Shown piece by piece: positions 1-15,000 of a stretch of DNA of 64,000 nt. The stretch covers positions 54,089 to 118,088 of the forward strand of contig JAGRNJ010000001.1 of assembly GCA_020440825.1 (NCBI GenBank). Direction: 5' to 3'. The position numbers and the translations under genes are program-made. Within the stretch, counting starts at the first letter, position 1; each line of letters begins with the position of its first letter. The stretch is from Leptospiraceae bacterium (GTDB taxonomy: Bacteria > Spirochaetota > Leptospiria > Turneriellales > Turneriellaceae). The notes beneath the pieces are model-generated. The model saw only the letters and a program-made list of their open reading frames with translations, made no database searches and was not told the DNA's origin.

Positions 1-3000
1 TGTTTTCTGACCAATTGCGGGGTTAAAAGGATTCGGGAAATTCTGATACAGCTGAATGCCTTTGCCAACCGTAAAGATACCCATATTGCCGAGATCTGTA
101 ACTGAATCATTTCTCGCGATCATATCACCATTGGCTGTGAGTCCCGATATTTCAACATAGTCACCTACTTTAGAAACATTCGTACCGGTCACAGTTGCTG
201 AAACCTGACAGGCTCCTGTCGCATCACAGTTTATCGGTGTTTGAATATTGAACTGTTCTTTATCGCTGACCTCTGCCCCCGGGGTCTTGCGGCTTTCAAC
301 CCGCAATATTCTCAGATTCAAAGGTGAAATTGCAGAAGGCACCAGAGTTCCATTGAAAGCAGTACCATCAGCATACCCAAGCCGAAGATTAAAACGTATG
401 GTTTCACCTAAAGACACCACAGGGGGATCAATCGAAACAAATTTTGCAAGCAGATTTGCCTGCAGCACAGAAAACTGGTAGTTGCTCAGAGGTGAAAGAG
501 CCGGCAGATGGTTTAAGATATCTGTCTCTGCATTTGTATGATCAAATGGTGAGACGGCAGAGCCCTTTGCTATACCGATCGAATACCCGCCCTGCAGGTT
601 CGCCATCGCAAGAGCAGTTACCTTGACTGACCAGCAGGTAGCCACACCGCCACAAAGTGAGCTGTCATTGATCAGCTGCGGCACAGTCGTATTGAAATTT
701 GAACTTTGTGATGCATTCACGGGGTCATCATACAATACTCTAAATGAGTGATTTGCAGCTTCAGCCGAATTGAGATCAACATCAGTACCATTAGGATACA
801 TGAGGCTGTAATAATAGTCTGTACCCACCCCGTCATGGCGGGCAACTGATGCCAGAGATCGACCATGTATTCTTACATTCAATACGGCAGGAATCACCTC
901 AAATACGCCGTTGATATTTCCCAGTCCTGATTGCGTATTGAAATTGGGTGCCGTCGGGGTATCAACATTGATATTTGATTCAATTTCAATCATGCGGCCC
1001 AAAGAACCGGCGGCAACCAGATCTTTCTGCACACTTATGTAGTAGCCTGTTGTTCTATTTGTATCTTTCGTGGACGTTATAGTAACTGCCCAGCACGATC
1101 CTGCCGCCTGGCAGCCGGCATCTGCCCCATACACAGGATCAGCAACGGAAAACTCTTGCGTTGATGGTAAAGTACCGGTAGGAGTAAACGTATCACCCCG
1201 CCATGCCACGGGATTTCCGGCCGAATTTTTTACGGTTATCCAATGCAAACCTGAGGTTGCCTGATCATCTTCAAGTGCTGCCGCATTTATGCTGCCGGCA
1301 TCTCTTGCGGTTTTCCAGTTGAATATTCTGTAATAGTATGTGGTCGATAACGTTCTCTGTACCTGTGACGTTGAACGTGATAGGAATTCAATGCGCAATA
1401 TAAATTCTACAACCTCGAATTCACCTTCATTGACACCTAATCCCGTATTTAGAGCCTGATTGCAATTCTGGTTTTGCGCATCGGTACATGCTGCATCAAA
1501 ATAATTTGAGGCTAGTGGGGCAAGGGTATCCGCACCTGCAGCACTGCGGGAGATTCTTACATGTACCGGTTCGTTGGGAGAGGCATTCGTTAATGCATCT
1601 AAGCCAAAAGTCCACTCGCCTGCAACATATGTTGGCACATCAACATTGAAGAAAGAGGTTTCATCGGCCAGACTGCCGCTCAATCGAATCTGTACGTTAT
1701 ATGTTCCACTGGTTTCTTCAGTACCATCGGGATAAAACATCCGGAACGTATAAATGCTTCGCACAGGCGGGGCCGAATCTTTTTCAATTCTGGCCTCTCC
1801 CCGTGTGAGAAATTGAGCGTGCAATGCTGCATACTGAACTTCAAAACTGCCGTTGCCGGCTCCTAAGCCGCTGGCAAGACCTATATTGCCATTGACCGGC
1901 GCGACGGGGGCGTCAGACAAATAGGCCGGCAACACATCTGGCCGGGTAACATTGCCTGTTTTTGCAATTTTTAAAGCAAAGTCATTCGCCGGAATGCGCG
2001 TTGAAACAGCCTTTATTTCTGTAAACCAGGCACCATTGCCAGAATCGGCCGCAGCATCATACTGGGCATTGGCAAATTGAAAGTCACTGCTGACATCAAT
2101 GTTTCCCGGTCGCTCAATATTGAACACAAAGTCGGTAGGGTCGATTTCAGCAGCAAGGGCCTGGGTAACGTTATCAGGATACAGTACTCTAAAATTATAA
2201 CGCATTCGCTGCACATCATTGGTGCCGCGATAAATCGCTGTGGCAGAAGGTAAGGCGGATGCATTTTCTCGCGATAAATATACAATGCGCAGAGTTGCCG
2301 GGGTTATCTCAAATTCACCGCCTGCAATTCCTGCACCGAGAGCACCATCGGTTGCGGTACCAATTGGTTCATTCGAGATTTTTGCATTGGCAGCAAGAAT
2401 TCTGTCTCCATCGGTTCCTGCCAGTTTGTGAACTGAAATTCGATAGTCATTGGCAGTCGTTGTCGCTTTACTAGCCGTGATATCAACCGACCAGGTCTGG
2501 GTGGTAGTTTCATACACCGGGGTGGCAACAGTAAAGTTAGAAGTGGTATTTGCATCCGTACTGTCACTGGAATTCAATACTGTTATTTGAAGATCGGTTG
2601 CTGTAACACCAGCGTCAGTTTTGACTGCCCCGTCTTCATAATATAGCTGAAAATAGTAGGTAATTCCGGTTCCGTCCTGGCGTTCAAAAACATTGTCTTG
2701 CGTTAAATCATCAAAACTGGTTTTTACATATTTAACGTTGAGCAAAGCACCCTGCACTTCAAATTCCCCCTGTGCCGGGGCAAGTCCGGTTCCCAGACCT
2801 GTATTGCCTTCACTGTCGGGGGTAGTAGAGGCGTTTGAATTATATGAAGGCAGTGAATCACCAGTGTTGCCCGCAGTTTTTTCTATCTCAACAAAATATC
2901 CGGGTTCAATCACTGCATTGTTCAAAGCATAAAAATCAATTATATAAGCATCTGTATCATAGGTCACTGCAAGGGGATTCGAAAAATCAGATGAGCGGTC

Positions 3001-6000
3001 TTGCACTGCCGCATTTCGAATTATCGGGTTAAATGAGGCCGCATCCGTTTCTTCTGCCGGGGTCAGCTCTGTACCGTCAGGGTAATACACATTAAAGCGG
3101 ATCACTGTATTGCTCGCAGAAGTTCCCCGTGATAAGGAAGCATTCGATCGACTCGCATAGACAATATGCAAAGCCGCATTGGTTACTTCAAAGTCTCCCT
3201 GGTCTGGACCAATTCCCAACCCTGCTCCTAACCCCTGGTTTCCATTCACATCGGGGGTTGTAGAAGAACGTGCTGCGTATCCGTTCATTAAATCGGGGTC
3301 TGCTGGTATTCCGGATTTAATTATTTCTACACTGTAATCATTGGCAACGTCAGTGAGTACTCCGCCCGTATTTTTTACCCTTGCTCGTATATCGACAGAC
3401 CATTTCGCAGTGGCATCATACACAGGATTCGATACTGTAAAAAATGGCGATACATCAGTATTGCTGCCGTCTATTATTCGTGCCGAGTAATTTGCTGAAT
3501 TGGTATTGGTATTGGTCGCCTCAGTCGTCAAGTCAGGGTACATGAGTCGATACCGGTATTGAATCGCTTCAGAGGCAGCAGTACCGCGCTCAATGGATGA
3601 GGTAGAGGCAGTAGTCGAACGACCCAGCCATACGATTCGAAGTGTGGCCGGTTGAACTTCAAACTCTCCGTTTAAATTGTGTGTGGCCAGGTCTTCACCG
3701 AGACCCCCTTGCCAGGTATCCACACTCGGTGCCACTGAACTGCGGGGAGTTGCAACAGTATCCCCGTCACTGCCGGCTGCTTTTGTAAGATCTACTCGAT
3801 AACCATTAGCCACTGGTGTATCGAACCGGGAGCGTAAGGTTATGCGCCAGCAATCGGTCAGGGTTCCTCCACAGCTGGCTGCCCCATAATTACCATACTC
3901 CAGAACCGGAGCTTCAAAATCGCCAGTCACATCTGCATTTGCGATACTCAAAACTCTGACATTAAAGCCATCTACCGTTCCACCTGAAGTATCAGTTTTC
4001 ACATCAAATGACGGTGAATCATTATAATGCAAGGTCAGATAATAGAGAATCCCTGTACCATCTTGTCTCTCAAATCGATTGGCAGCGGGAACTGCCGAGA
4101 ACGAAGTTCCGTGATATTTGACCAGCAACTCTGCGCCCAGTATTTCAAATGTACCACCGGGATCACCAAGGCCAGCATTCCCGGTAACCGGCACGGTCGG
4201 GGCATTCGAGGCATAATCTGGTAGAATGTCAGGAACGTTTGTATCAGCCGTTCTGTTTACTTCTATATAATAGCCGTTTTGAACTATTGCACCGCCAGAG
4301 GGTCGCAGTCTTACTTCCCAAAAACCGGAATCATACCTCAAATGATCTGCAGCACTGAAACCTGTCGCGGTTTCAAACTGTGAATCTGCCCAGCGATAAA
4401 ACTGCATTCCTGAAGTTACATCAACTGCAGAACGCAATACTCTCAGTGAATAACTTGTACGATCGGCTGCACTGGTTTCTTCAGAGCCGTTTTTATAGTT
4501 CACCTTCCAGCGATAAATAATTGTATCACCCACATTATTCTCGAGCTTGGCAACCTGGCGCGATACCGGGTTCAAAGACGAATAGACGATCGCAAGGGTA
4601 GCCGGGTTAACCCTGAAATCACCGCCGGTAAGATCAACCAGGCCGGGGTTCAAACCGATGTGATAGTCAGGTAAACTGCCTGATGGCACATTAGAATTGT
4701 GTGAAGAAAATGTCGCAGGCGAAGTACCGGCCGCAGATTTTGCCAACCGCAAATAATATGTATCTTCAGGGGTAGAGTAAGCCGCTGAAACAGAAGTCTC
4801 CCAGAGAGTAGACCCCGCATTCCAAAGAGTAGTTACACCTGCAAAATCTGTCGTTGCATCGGAATTGTCTGAAGTTCTATGAACACTGGCATTAAAATTA
4901 GAAGGATCTTCATCACTGCCAACCTCAAATTCATGCAATGCAGCATTTGCATCTTCATTGATGTCATAGGCAAGTCTGAATTGATACACGATCTGAGCTG
5001 TATCTGCACGCTCGATTTCAAATGAAGTCCGCTGCACAAATTTGATATTCAAGGTTGCTTCGGTTATTGCGAAGAGGGACGCACTTTCATCGGCACCAAC
5101 GGCAAGGCCTCGATGAAATGTGTTTGCCGGAGCATCAGAGCCATCGGCCTGCAATTTAGCCGAAACATTCGCTACTGTATCTCCTTCGCCTCCCACTGCT
5201 TTTGCAATTCGAACTGAATAACCTGCCGCCGCAGTCGAAGCTTTTCGGGGAATCAGTGTAAAACGGTAGCGATCTGTATCATATAGCAGACCCGATACAG
5301 AGAAGAGATTATTGCTTCCCACTTGATCTGCACCCGTTAAGCTAAACGATTCGATAACGGTATCTGTTGAATCAATTACCTCGAGGGAATAGCCCGAGTC
5401 ATCGGTCTCCCGGGTGGCAGTGGCCTCACCAACTACATTAACATCATCATAGAATGCGATAAACTCATATTCAGGAGCCAGTGCCCGGGCTGCACCTTTT
5501 TCTGCCGATGCATTATTTCGCTGTACAAAGCGAATATTTAATGTGGCAGGCAATACATCAAATTCACCACCTGTATTGATGCCAGTATCGAGGCCTCCCG
5601 CAACAGGGGTACCCGTAGCTGCATCAGAGTAGGCTCTATTCGCAGGCAGTATAATATCGCCATCGGTGCCATTTCCTTTTTCGATTCCCAGACGATAATT
5701 TACACTAAAATCAGCTGTATCTGTTGCCAGCACTCTCGCCTGCCAGAACCCGCCTGCCGTAAATACGATATTGTCAATCGTAAAACCGGTGGCAGAAGTA
5801 GTCTGACCGACTGCAAAGGCGGCATTATTAAAACCATCGAGAGTGGGGTTCCAGTCATCCCGTTCGAGCCCATCGGGATAAAACAGTCGATACTGATACG
5901 TTATCCCGATGCCATCTGCGCGCTCAAACTGATTTTGAGTAGTTGCATTGGTAATATCAAAACTTGTATTCAAATATTTCACAGTCAGGTTTGCACCCGA

Positions 6001-9000
6001 GACTTCAAAAGTTCCATTTGCTCCCAAACCGATATTGCCGAGCACATCTGGCGTTGTCGCAGCATTGCTTGCAATTGGGTTTAGATAATCTGCCATTGCA
6101 TAGGTCGGATGACTTACTACATTTGCAGTTGCACGCTCAATGGTCACATAGATTCCGCTGCCCAGTACTGCATCTCTTCGAGGTCGAAATGCAATCTGCC
6201 AGCGGGTCGAGCCGTTATCAAATCTCAAATGATCTGTCGGGTTAAACGACTGGTGAGGCAGGTGAGCACCATCACTTTCAAAAGCTGTTGTGGTCCAGTT
6301 ATAAAAATCAAAGCTTGAAGTAATTTCAGTATTGGCAGAATCAAAAATTCGAATACCATAATCATTTCTATTTGCTGTGACAGCTTCTTCAGAACCATTT
6401 TTATAGAAAACATTAAAACTGACAGTAATTGCATCAGCAAGATCTGGTTCTTTTCTCTGCACGATTCTGGCAGTGTTTTCAAGAGGTGCATATACAATAT
6501 TCAATTGAGCAGGCAAAATTTCAAAAATGCCGTTGACTAACCCCAGACCGAAACTGCCGGGAGTCAAAGTATCAACACTCGGGGTTATCGAGGCTTTTGA
6601 TGAATATTCTACCAGCTCTGAAAAAGTGGAACCGGCTGATTTTTCAATTGTTACATAATATCCCGGTTCAGGTATCGCATTGAGACTTGTACGAATCGTA
6701 ACCGACCAGCCGGTGGCCGCAGCAAAACTGAAGGTTGGTTCATTGTCTGCAAGAAATGAATTGGATGCAGTTGAGCGTAGGGTATCTGTTGAGTCGAATA
6801 AATTAATTTTGAGCGAGGTCTCTCCGTCTGGATGCATAAACTCCAGATTATTCTTGTAGAACATTCGAAAGCGAAAAGTAATACCGACTGTATCTCCCTT
6901 CTCTGACTGATCAGGAGTACGCGAAGCATATTCTATTCTCAGCACAGCATTTTTAACATCAAAGCGTCCGTTGACTGCCCCCAGACCTGTCGAACCAAAC
7001 GCATCGGGACCTGTATCTTTACTGGTAAAAGCAGGATCAATCGTGTCACGGTTGCCAGTCGTAGAATTTTTTGTGATCCCAAGATATCGATCTGCCCCGG
7101 CATCGACAGAGATTCCCGCCAACATGGTTAACCCCCAGCAAGGGTTCCCATCGGTACATTCTGTTGTACCATGTGCGAGATAAGTGGGGTTGCCGCCATC
7201 AATTGCAAAGCCGCTGGTTGTTATATCATTATCGGTATTATCAAAGATGCGATACGAAATTCCTGTCGCATTAAATGAGGCTAGACCAGGCTCGAACTGG
7301 GTACCATCATCATAGAAAATGCGGTAATAATATTGTACGCCTATTACATCTCCTTTTTCTATCTCATTATTGATACGGTTTAAATAAACTATACGCAAAG
7401 AAGCATCTGTAACTTCGAATTCCCGGTCTGTTTTAGAAGAAAATGGAATCATCGCTGCCCCGGTTCCCCAGGAAGCATATTCAATCGTAACATAAAAAGC
7501 AGGACCGGTCGAAGAGGTATGCAATGCCCGTAGATCAACGCTGTACTCATCACCGGTCAAATTGACAGTGATCGGTTCAAATTCTGATGTTACATCTACA
7601 TCAGGAGTTGCCGTTCTAAACACACGAACTGTAAACAGTGCCGGGTCAACTGCTGGGCTCGATACATCTGTCAATGCGGTAGCAGAGTCATTATTGAATA
7701 CATTAAAGACAAATCTGGTTCTGTCAGAATCTGCCGCTCGCTGCTCCATAACCGGGTTTACGACACTGATACTTGCTAGATCGATTCTCAGGTTTGTTAC
7801 ATCAAAATTCCCATCGGTGAGAGCACCGGCAGGATCATTCTGTGAGGCAACCGGTGTCTGTATCTTATCAATTGCTCCATTTTTACGAATCGAGATATAA
7901 TAATCCTGCGCAACCCCCGCGTTATTCAAGGCAGATACATTGACTGACCATTTTGAGACCGCATTGTATACCGGGTCAGAAATGTTCCAGTCTGCCGAGC
8001 CAAGGGTCATTGAGTATGATGTTCCGTTTCCTGTTTTAGTGGCAACAATTGTTGAATCAGATGCATGTACATTGATTTCATAATCAAGGTCATCTGTTTC
8101 TTCTGTCACTGTATCTGCGTATGTGACCAGGTAATTGAACGTAATTCCTGTACTATCATTTCTTCTCTGAGATTCGCGATCTTTTGCAGAATATTCTAAT
8201 GTAAGATTATTCTCATAATTTACCTCAAAAATACCGTCTGTCGCGCCTAAGGCAGCAAATGGAATCCCGCCTACATTTTCATTCACAGATTTTGATTTGT
8301 AAGGTGTATCACTTAAGCCGGCAAACGACGGGTTTAAGATATCTTCTCGCCCTGCCCCAACCCCGGTTGTTTTTTCAACTACAGTATAGAAGAAAACAGG
8401 GTCTGTAACATCATTAGCCCGAATATTCCACTGGTAACAGGATCCTGCTCCCCCGCAATTGGCTGCTCCATGATTTCCAAATACCGGGTTTGCAAGAATG
8501 AACTGGCTGGTCGCAGAAGTATCATCAGCATTTCGTGCAACATTGATAGACAGATTGTCATCCGATACTGCTGAATTAAACTCTGTACCATTCTTGTAAA
8601 ATAACCTGAAAAAGAAATTTGTACCTACACCATCGGCCCTTCGTATTTGTGCTGTATCGCGCAGAGTATATTGAATATAAAGATTGGCGGGGGTTACTGC
8701 AAATGTACCGGCTGCCCCTAAATTTGAAGCATCATTAGAATTACGGGCTGCATTCGTATTTTCAATATAATCAGATGCCGGTGCTGCAGGGTTCCCTCGA
8801 GAGACTCTCACCAGATAATTGGCTGCTATACGGGCATAATTTGTCGCTGAATCAATAATTGATTTAGCCCGTACCTTAACCCGCCACCTTGAATTGACTG
8901 CATCCCAGGCTGCGACCGGTGCAGCAACTTCGCCATCAGCTGCATCCAGACCGTTAAACCACACACTTCGGTTTGTACCTCCCTGCCGAATTTGAATAGC

Positions 9001-12000
9001 AATCTGGGTTCCACCGATATTGGCATTGGTAAGCTTATAGACAGGATTCGGATACAAAATTTCGAACGGAAATTCAGTAAGATTCGCAGTTAAATCTTTT
9101 CTCTCCATAGTCGGGTTAACCGGAGGTAAGAAAGAAACAGTCAAAGGAGCATACGTTACGGTAAAACGGCCTGCAGTTCCGAGATCGACATTCGAAAATT
9201 CTGGCAGCAGGGTATCCCCACTGGTTCCTCCATTTGATTTTCGAATTTCAACCCGATAAAATTGCGAGCCGGTTGTTACCGGGGTGTCGGGGCGCGCCGC
9301 AATTTCTACCCGCCAGTTATTATTTACAGAATCCCAGGTAATTCCGGTGGGAGGGGAAATATCAAACAATGCAGTATGATTGGCAATATCTGAAACTCCT
9401 GAATTGAGCCAGATCGCAACGGAGTACTCATTTGCATCTACATTTTGCTCTTCACCGGTCAGATCTGCAACATTATTGTCGTAGCGAACTGAAAACCTGT
9501 ATTCAATATTGCTGGCTAAAGCATTTCCCCGGGTAATCGTTCGGGTTGCGGCGTTATCGAGATTATTAAGACTCAATGATACCAGATTTAGCGTTGCATT
9601 GCTGACCCCGAAACGCCGACGGGTTGTATTTGCATCGACTGCCTCAACAATATTGTCCTGTGAAGTTGAACCGGCATTTTTCGACAGGGCAATGTAGTAA
9701 TCACCAATATCAGTCTCTTTGAGGGTTCTGAGGTAAAAAGTATACTGATGATCAGGTGCACCTGAATGGGTAATGGATGTTATTGAAAACTGTGTGCCTG
9801 TTGAAGGAAAAGTAGTAAATGACTCCACAACACTGTCATCTGATACTCGGCGTACATCGACCTGCATTCCTGTCATGTCTCCGCCTGTAAAAAGCGTATT
9901 CAATGCATCCGGATAAAATAGCGAGAAAGTATAACGGGCACTTGCATCATCGGCCTGTTCTAAAACAGAACTGTTAGGACCAAAGTACCAGACTGCGTTG
10001 AAGCTTGCCGGGCGAATGGCAACGGCCCCGCCTGTCAGGTAGTCGACCCCAAGACCACCCTGCCAGATATCTGCCGAAGTTGCATCATTAGAAAAAGAAG
10101 CCGTTGAAACAAGATTTCCATCCGTACCACCGGTTTTTGTGATGCGAAGCCTGTGGGTTTCTGCCAAAGTTGCAGCGGCACCGCACGTAATGGTAGTTTG
10201 CCAGGCCAGTTGGGTACCGTTCCAGGTAACTGCAGTCTCTGTACAATCTGGTACTATCAGATTATTTTCATCAACCAGTTCGACAACCTGTCCGCTGCCG
10301 GCATTTGCCAATTGTGAAGCGAGATCAGGATAATACAAGCGCCAATAGAAAGTAATAGAATCACTGGCATTGAATCGCTCGAGGGTATTCTCCGCCGGCT
10401 TTGATTCCCCGGTGAACTTTACAGTCAATTCTGCAGCCGTAACATCAAAGTTTCCGGCCGGAGCACCCAGACCACCGTTTGCGGCACCTGCATCGCTGCG
10501 CGCGTAGAACGCAACATCTGAGTTTCCGGTAGGATTCGCATTCACACCGACTCGAATATAGAAGCCAGTCTGTATGGGTGTAGTCGTCAACGCCCGAATT
10601 TTGACGGTATGTTGCCCACCGGAATATGTTGCGTCAGATACGTTGAACCAGCCGGTGCGGTTGTTTGCACCCTGCCAAACCTGAATGTTCGCTGCGGGTA
10701 TATCCGTTGTATAATTTGTACCACTGCCAGAATTAATCACATTGAAGGTATAGTCGACGCCAGTTAAATCTGTTCTTTGAATAGCCGGTACCGAACGGCC
10801 GTTGTATACAATGTGCAGGTCAGACACAGAGAAAGTACCGGTATTGTAACCCGCTACGCCACGGTCCAGACCTGAGTGCGGTACATAAGGGGCGTTGACA
10901 ACCCTCGGCAAGGTTGATAGAACGTCTGAGTTGGGACCGTTAAATGTGATGCCATTGGCACCATTTCTGCGAATACCAAGCTTATAGTTTTCCCAGAAAT
11001 TATCATCAGTCGAATTTGGTACAAGAGTTATCTCATGGGCTGTACCATTCCAGTTTAGTGAAGAAATTGTGAAGTCAGAAGATACATCCGCATTGGCATC
11101 ATTGTAGACCCAAAATTGATATTGACCTGCATTGGCAGTATCATTGCCAACATGAATTGTACCATTGCCTCGATAGACTTGAAAAAAGTAGGTAATGCCA
11201 GCAGGATCATTTTTTGCAAAACACCGGTCGAGAAGTGAACAACGGTCAGTATTGCCCTGGTTACCGGCGGCCCATGTATCGCGAGATGTACCGGTAAATC
11301 GAATCTGCCAGGTATCACCGGTTACTTCAAATTCACCGGGAGTGCCATTTAGACCATTGGGCAGGGTATTGCTACGGGTTTCCAGAGCCTGATTCGCTCC
11401 CCCATTTTTTGCAATTCGAATATGATAAATGAAATCACCAAGCGTATTACTCACCGGAGCATCATTGCCAGCCCTAATATTGACCTGCCAGCAGCTGCCT
11501 CCCCCGCACTCGGTATGGGCCGCGTATACCGGGGTGGTTACCTGAAACACATTGCTGCCGGTATCCCCGCCCTGGCGACTATCAATGAGAGTATTGTTAC
11601 TGTAAAAACGAAAGAGGTGATTGGCAGCTTCACCAGCGTTTGAATCCTGGGTGCCGGGATTATCATCAATTTGAAGCCGGTAATAGAGATTAACACCGGT
11701 AGCGTCATTACGCGGCATGTTGTTCGGTGCCGTCAGGGGTGCAGTCAATGCCAGCACCTGCACAGATGTATTCGTAACATCAAAAGTCTGGGCAGAATTG
11801 GAAACAGCTAATGTATCAATGCCCGTTGCTTTACCTACAGAAATGCGATAACCGGTTCCGGGGGGAGGGCGGTTGGCAAGATTGGGAGTAATATCGACCT
11901 GCCAGAAACCGCCGACAAAAGTCGGGGTTGAGATATTAAATTGAGCAGAAACATCATTGTTCCCTGCGTCAGTAACCCCTACTTCATGCGGCCCGGTATT

Positions 12001-15000
12001 TTCATCTGTATTGTCATCATAGCGTACCCGGTATAAAAAGCGCATGGTTGAACCGGCGTTGAAGTTCTCCATTTTGCGCTCATACGCAGTCCCCGCATTG
12101 GCAACATTATACAGCTGTTGGTTTCCGCCACCGGGAAAATTGAGGGTTGCGCCGGTAACTTCAAAGACTCCGTCTGTTGCATCGAGGTTCTGGTTATCTT
12201 TCGAGGTAACTACGCTGCTGATTGTATTTGAGGTGGCCCCTACTGCCTTCTCAACACTGACATAGTAGCCGGTGCCAACCGGAGCCGTCGGGCGCGGTCG
12301 AATATTGAAAATCCACGAAGTGCCATCGTGACGAAATCTTTCCAGATCAAAATTTGTTCCTGCCAAGACATCTTTGGGATAGCCCGGTGTATTGATATCC
12401 CATGTTTCGAGCAGGGTATCTGCATTATCATACAGTCGAATAATGTATCCGTGATCGCTGGTCTCCTGATAGCTGCCATCGGGAGTTTGTGCATTGAAAC
12501 GATAAATGGCACCGTATACTGTATTGCCATTTCTTATCTGCGTGCCACGCTCACGAACCGCATTCACTCGCGACTGCCAGACTGCAATCAATTCTGGAAT
12601 TACAGTAAACGTGCCTTCATTAACGGGATTCGTCGCGGGATTATTCAATCCCTTTGCTACCAGGGCAGGTGTATTATTGTCGGCTGTTGACCGGCTTTCT
12701 GCTAACAGAAGCGCACCGTCGCCACTCAGAGGTTTACTTACGCCCAGATGATAGGTATCACTACCGGTAAATGTTGCAGGCGGAGTGACCGATACGCTCC
12801 AGCAGCCCTGCCCGCCGCAATCGGCCGCATTGTAAACCGGAGTCGTGATATTAAACAAGGTTGATACATTGTTTTCAAGTGAATCATAAACACGCACAGT
12901 AAAATTGGTGTCACTGGTTTGATTCGTCTCGCCAGGTCTGAAAATCTGATATTTATAAATTACCGGCAGTGAATCTGCTCTTCGTACTGTATTCTGATTA
13001 ATTTCATAATAAACAATATACAAGACCCCATTGCGAATTTCGAAAACACCATTCACCGCTCCCAATTGTCCGCCTGCATTGCTGAAGGTAGCAGCAAAGT
13101 TATCTCCACTTGTACCACTGGTTTTTACCACAGCAATTCTATAACCTGTGGCAATTGTCGCCGGGTTGTTGGCCTGCACATTCACCTGCCAGCAAGATGG
13201 GTCTGGGGCACAGTCTGCACTTGTCACATAGACTGGTGCCGAAAACGAAAAACGGGTGGGAGATGCATCACTGGAACTCTCAACAAGACCGCTTGAGCTG
13301 TGAACCTGAACAACATGATCGGCATCATCATCGAGAACGACAGTTCCGTTGGGGTAGCGCACAGTATAAAAATAATCTACGCCAACCTGGTCTCCGCGCT
13401 TGATATGATCTCCATATCGGGTCATAACCCTTTTTCGAAATTGAACGGTCAGATTGACATTCTCAACTTCAAACGTGCCTGAAGTGTCTAAGCCGGCATT
13501 GCCATTGGTATCTGGCACACTGGAACTGTTCGAATTAAATTCTGCAAGAGTATCTGGTGAGAAACCGGCTGCTTTTGAAATTTTTACATAATAATCAGCT
13601 TCGGCGGGAGAACTTTTTCGAGCAGCGAGTGAAAATCGATATGCGCCTGTGTTGTACGTTATCGGTGAGATCTCATAAAAATCTGCGTTAAAATTGGTAA
13701 GAGTACAGTCTACCGCCACCCGACAGATTGTATAACTGTAAGAAGCGGCATCGCTGATTTCTTCATCTGCGTTCTCATACCGCGCATTAAAGCTGATTTG
13801 AATATTTGACCCTGAAGTTTCCTGAGCGATCGCAGCCTGGCTGAAAGGCAAATACACAATGTGCAGTTCTGCACCAACCACACTTACATTTCCGTTGGTT
13901 CCGAGACCCGCATTTCCCTGTGGGTCTGCTGAAACCGATGCATTCGAGGCAAATTCTGGCAGTGTGTCGCCTTCCGCACCCGCCAATTTAGCGACTGATA
14001 TATAGTAATCACCAACAGGTGCATCTGAGCGTGCGGTTAGAGCGATTTGCCATGCTCCTGAGGTATACGTCAATGACGATGCATCGAGAACAGAACCGGT
14101 AGTTGCACCGCTTTGCGGATTTAAGATTGTCTCAATAAGAGCGTTATCACTTGCACGATAAACTCTAATTTCATAGCCTGTATCATTGTCTTCTTCGGTG
14201 ATACCATCAGGATACAGAACACGAAATCGGTAATTTATAGTATCGGTACTGCCGCGTCGCACCGACACCGGCGCAGCTGGTGATTCAAAAATCACATGCA
14301 AATCAGTGGGAGAGACCCGGAATCTTCCTGCAGAAAGCGGTGCCGACAAAGTGTTCACCGGCGGCAGAACAGTTCGGCTCGGGCCAGAGTTCGCCAGTGT
14401 TTTTTCGACCTGAATTCCATAGCCTTGAGAAAGCACAGTTACAGTGGGAGCGCTTGCCCCTGCGGTTATATTGACCCGCCAGCAGGCAGCAGCCCCGCCA
14501 CAATTGGCAGCTCCCCAGGAGCCAAAACCTGTATTGTTGATATTGAACAGTGAGGTCACATCTGCTGCAGCATTATCCAAAACTTGAAAAGACAGATTCC
14601 CTAATTCAGCAGCATCAACAAATTCACTACCGTCGAGGTAGTTTAATGAGTAATAATAAGCGACTTGATTTCCGTTTTTGGTGGTCTGGTCGGGATCTCG
14701 GGAATGAAATGTCATTGCCAGGGTTGCGTCAGAAACTTCAAAAACCCCGGTTGTGAGGTCGAGATTGTTGCCGTCAATAGAATTCTGCTCTGCAACCATC
14801 TGAAGACCTGAAGCAGGGCCGGCAGAGATTGTATCAATGCTGACATAGTAGCCCGTTGCAAAAGCTGCCGGTACTCTTGCAGCGATATTTACAGACCAGG
14901 TATCTGTGCCAGAATTATAAGCCGGAGCGCCAACATTGAACGGAGGGTCCGCTGGCACTGATTCGCTGTCATAAACCAGAGAATTGGATGAATTATAAAT

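Noticed and set aside
1..60. Claim that a complete type IX secretion system operates
   Set aside because: Only the short motif is visible; no Por/Gld/Spr gene lies in the window and similar tails exist in FlgD-Ig-like domains.
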